From the NCBI GenBank assembly GCA_017958935.1, contig JAGDBR010000209.1, positions 1-8,213 of the forward strand: DNA of 8,213 bases, given 5' to 3'. Positions 6,270 through 8,213 of this stretch are shown here, one piece after another. A program made the translations under genes and the position numbers. The stretch comes from Lachnospiraceae bacterium (GTDB lineage: Bacteria; Bacillota_A; Clostridia; Lachnospirales; Lachnospiraceae). Position 1 is the stretch's first letter, and each line of letters begins with the position of its first letter. Under the pieces are notes generated by a model. It did not search any database, was not told the DNA's origin, and worked only from the letters and a program-made list of their open reading frames with translations.

Positions 6270-7169
6270 TCAGTGCGTCAACGCGAACGTGCTCTTGAAG
6301 ACTTCCCAGGCTTTCTTCATGCCTTCGTCCATGTACTCGAACGAGACGTTCAGAAGCTTCCCGTTCGGAAGGTCCACGAAGACCAGGACGTACGTCCGGT
6401 CGTTGATGCCCTCCTGGTAATTGTGCTGCCAGGCCGCGTAGAGCGGCGTGCCGTCCGCACCCGTCTCGACGGTGAGTTTGACGCTGTTCCCGCTCAGGTC
6501 CTCGGAAATCGGGACCCCGCGCGACGTGAAGTTCGAAATGACCTTCTCCGCGGCTTCCTTGGCGCCCGTGCCGGGGCCGGCCGAAAGCGGCCAGGCATCG
6601 TGCGTCCAGGTGATGTAGCGGACGCCGTTCGTCTCCAGGTCGTTCATGAGCATCGCCGCCATGGAAGCGTCCAGGTTCCTCGCGACGAAGTTCTCCTCGT
6701 ACGCCCGGTATTCATCGCTCAGCGGCATGACCACGGCCTGCGTGTACGGATAGCCGGGGTCCTGCTTTTCTGTTGTCATCATCTGGTGCGAGCCCTCCGC
6801 GATCATGAACGTGATGAACGGATCCGAGACGTACTGCCCGCCCGTCCGCGGCTCAAAGGATTCCGAAGTCGGAGCCTCGGTCGGCGCTTCCGTGGTCGGT
6901 TCCTCAGTGGTGGGCGCTTCGGTGGTCGGGTCCTCCGTGGTAGGCGCTTCCGTCGTCGGCTCTTCGGTCGTCGGCTCCTCTGTCGTCGGCGCTTCGGTCG
7001 TCGGTTCCTCCGACACCGACGGCACCGGCACGACGCTCTCTTCCTGCGACTGCACGTTCGCCGGCTGATCCGGCGTCTTTGGCTTGTCCGCGCAGGACGC
7101 CGCACACAGCGCCAGCACCGCCGCGAGCACGACTGCCGCATATTTTCTGATCGATCTTACGTTTTTCAT
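6270..7169 (-). CDS. Lipoprotein with PTTE-repeat linker and unknown C-terminal domain
   Basis: The 299-residue product starts with a lipoprotein signal peptide: a basic N-terminus (KNVRSIRKY), a hydrophobic core at about 11-22 and a probable lipobox AASC with C26 as the lipidated cysteine. Residues 27-55 are polar, 56-103 are a PTTE repeat acting as an extended linker, and about 108-299 form a compact domain with alternating strands and helices. The protein should sit on the outer face of the cytoplasmic membrane with its domain held away from it. I do not recognise the C-terminal domain by sequence. Its closing strand-plus-helix, KLLNVSFEYMDEG followed by a helix to 295, faintly recalls PsbP/DcrB-like folds, which is only a guess. 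The start at 7169 is 17 bases after the SseB-domain gene, whose end overlaps the ribosome binding site, so cotranscription and translational coupling are likely. Confidence 0.83.
   Translation of the reverse strand: MKNVRSIRKYAAVVLAAVLALCAASCADKPKTPDQPANVQSQEESVVPVPSVSEEPTTEAPTTEEPTTEEPTTEAPTTEDPTTEAPTTEEPTTEAPTEAPTSESFEPRTGGQYVSDPFITFMIAEGSHQMMTTEKQDPGYPYTQAVVMPLSDEYRAYEENFVARNLDASMAAMLMNDLETNGVRYITWTHDAWPLSAGPGTGAKEAAEKVISNFTSRGVPISEDLSGNSVKLTVETGADGTPLYAAWQHNYQEGINDRTYVLVFVDLPNGKLLNVSFEYMDEGMKKAWEVFKSTFALTH
6861..7004 (-). repeat. 15-base tandem repeats coding for the PTTE linker
   Basis: Eight PTTE units in a five-residue period (residues 56-94), then PTE and PTSE, are coded by imperfect 15-base repeats. 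The varying fifth residue is A, E or D. Codon differences between copies show they are not a recent perfect expansion. In Gram-positive surface proteins such Pro/Thr/Glu tracts act as stiff spacers through the wall and may be O-glycosylated. Confidence 0.9.
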
Positions 7170-7191
7170 CCCCTTTATTCTCCCCTTTATT
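7169..7191 (-). repeat. Duplicated stop-plus-ribosome-binding-site unit
   Basis: On the minus strand the 11-base unit AATAAAGGGGA occurs twice, at 7191-7181 and 7179-7169, one base apart. The first copy contains the TAA stop of the SseB-domain gene and supplies AAAGGGGAG, which lies at a usable distance (10 bases) from the lipoprotein ATG. The second copy's GGGG touches the ATG and is too close to serve. The pair looks like a small tandem duplication at a gene junction. Confidence 0.7.
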
Positions 7192-8206
7192 TTCCGATTT
7201 TCGAGTCCAGCCGCGCGACCGCCTCGAACAGTTCTCTGTCCAGCACGAACGGGTCCGTGAACGCGTTCACGACGATGCCCGAAACGTCCGGCCCGAACGC
7301 TGCCGCCATGCCCATCGCCTCCAGAAAATGCTTCCGCACCGACGGATGGGTCTGCCCGTATTCGCCGGCCTGCTCCGGGTTCGAGAACACCGGCATGTAC
7401 AGCCGGTCGCCGTTCTGCAGGACCTCGGGCGCCTCCGCCTCCTTACACGGCACCCAGACGAAGCTGTCCCGCAGGAACTCGCACACGTCGATGAAATGCT
7501 CGCGCGTCCGCTCATTGCCGTAGATCTTCACGGCAGCGCGCAGCAGCGACCCGTCCTCCAAATCCTGCGCCGTCAGGTGCGCGCCCGGATTCAGGTCCGC
7601 CCAGCACTCGGTGCTGCCGTCGCGCCTTTTCTGCAGGTAGAACGCGACCGTCTCGCCCTTCCGGCAGCCGAAATCCTGATCCGGCTCATGCAGCAGCCGC
7701 CCCAGGATCCAATGCTCCCCGAGGTCGTAGATCCGGACCCAGCACGGCTCCGGCTTGAAACCGTCCCGCACGAGCGTCACGAGCACGTCGTCCACGAACT
7801 GGAAATTCCGCGCGCTGTCGAGGACGGCCATCCCCCGCGAACGCTCCAGGTTCTCCGGCGCGTCGTACGCCTTCAGCGCGGCGAGCTTCCCCGAGTACCG
7901 CTCCCGCAGCACGCCCTGCTTGTCCTCCAGCCACCACGCCTCGTCGTTCATCAGCGCGTCGATGCGGATGAAAAAACGCCCGCCGTCGAAGCCGTCGAAG
8001 AACCGGAAGCCCTCGACCGAAGACTCGCCCAGCGCGAGCACCTCCATCGTGAAGCCCTGATCATGGTCAATGAACCCGTACGTCAGCATGCAGTCCGCGC
8101 GCTCAATGCCCGGGAAATCCTGCAGCATCTGCCGGAACCGATCCTTCAGCATGTAGACCGCGAAGGCTCTGTAAAAAGGCCGGAAGCCGTCTTTTCTGTA
8201 GATCAT
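7187..8206 (-). CDS. SseB-domain protein, possibly continuing past the window edge
   Basis: The reading frame gives 339 residues from an ATG at 8206 but stays open to the edge, so the true start may lie outside. The C-terminal third fits the SseB domain: TREHFIDVCEFLRDSFVWVP (234-253), GDRLYMPVFSN (266-276), RKHFLEAM (291-298) and GIVVNAFTDPFVLDRELFE (310-328) match SseB-type proteins I know from Clostridia. A middle part (about 140-207), with CWVRIYDLGEHWILGRLLHEP and then RKGETVAFYLQ, resembles DUF2314-like domains, which is less certain. The N-terminal 130 residues are not recognised. There is no signal peptide or membrane segment, so it is probably cytoplasmic. SseB was named for serine sensitivity in Escherichia coli, but its biochemical role is unclear and should not be transferred. 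It precedes the lipoprotein gene by 17 bases, probably in one operon. Confidence 0.75.
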   Translation of the reverse strand: MIYRKDGFRPFYRAFAVYMLKDRFRQMLQDFPGIERADCMLTYGFIDHDQGFTMEVLALGESSVEGFRFFDGFDGGRFFIRIDALMNDEAWWLEDKQGVLRERYSGKLAALKAYDAPENLERSRGMAVLDSARNFQFVDDVLVTLVRDGFKPEPCWVRIYDLGEHWILGRLLHEPDQDFGCRKGETVAFYLQKRRDGSTECWADLNPGAHLTAQDLEDGSLLRAAVKIYGNERTREHFIDVCEFLRDSFVWVPCKEAEAPEVLQNGDRLYMPVFSNPEQAGEYGQTHPSVRKHFLEAMGMAAAFGPDVSGIVVNAFTDPFVLDRELFEAVARLDSKIGK

Positions 8207-8213
8207 TCTGTGC

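Noticed and set aside
6861..7004. Regular repeats resembling a CRISPR array
   Set aside because: The period is only 15 bases with no unique spacers, and it codes for a PTTE tract in frame.
6273..7523. Long plus-strand open frame opposite the lipoprotein and SseB-domain genes
   Set aside because: It spans two minus-strand genes and is Arg-rich and repetitive where it mirrors the PTTE repeats.

Overview
The window is GC-rich DNA, with strong G/C preference at third codon positions. Its genes look like those of a high-GC member of the Bacillota, probably a clostridial gut or rumen-type organism. This rests on strong AAGGAG-type ribosome binding sites, a CxCGxxH-starting glycerol-1-phosphate dehydrogenase of the AraM/EgsA family, a Gram-positive style lipoprotein with a PTTE-repeat linker, and an SseB-domain protein of the kind common in Clostridia. 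The species cannot be named from the sequence.

Region 1 (about 80-5402) is a sugar-metabolism locus. A rightward DeoR-family repressor gene (5403-6152) diverges from a leftward three-gene run: an AraM/EgsA-type sn-glycerol-1-phosphate dehydrogenase (3818-5185), a membrane-anchored alpha/beta hydrolase with about eight further membrane segments (1808-3766), and L-ribulokinase AraB (80-1738). Gaps inside the run are 51 and 69 bases and no convincing terminator separates the genes, so it reads as one operon. Pairing AraB with AraM is the arrangement known from arabinose loci such as that of Bacillus subtilis. The large membrane hydrolase between them, and control by DeoR rather than AraR, are the unusual parts. 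AraA and AraD are not in the window.

The 217-base divergent region (5186-5402) is dense with signals: a promoter for each direction, two short palindromes sharing the motif CATTTTG and spaced 53 bases apart, and an interleaved pair of inverted repeats between the promoters. The dehydrogenase gene has a near-consensus ribosome binding site placed far upstream of its start, with a GC-rich hairpin filling most of the gap. The hairpin may bridge the two.

Region 2 (6153-8213) begins with a bidirectional terminator shared by the DeoR gene and a convergent leftward pair. That pair is an SseB-domain protein (7187-8206, possibly continuing beyond the window edge) followed 17 bases later by a lipoprotein (6270-7169) with an unknown C-terminal domain. 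The two are probably cotranscribed, and neither has an evident link to sugar metabolism.

No RNA genes, CRISPR arrays or mobile elements were seen, and no gap exceeds 300 bases. No clearly new system is proven here. The best candidates for a second look are the hydrolase-containing ara-type operon, its palindrome-rich control region and the hairpin-bridged start.
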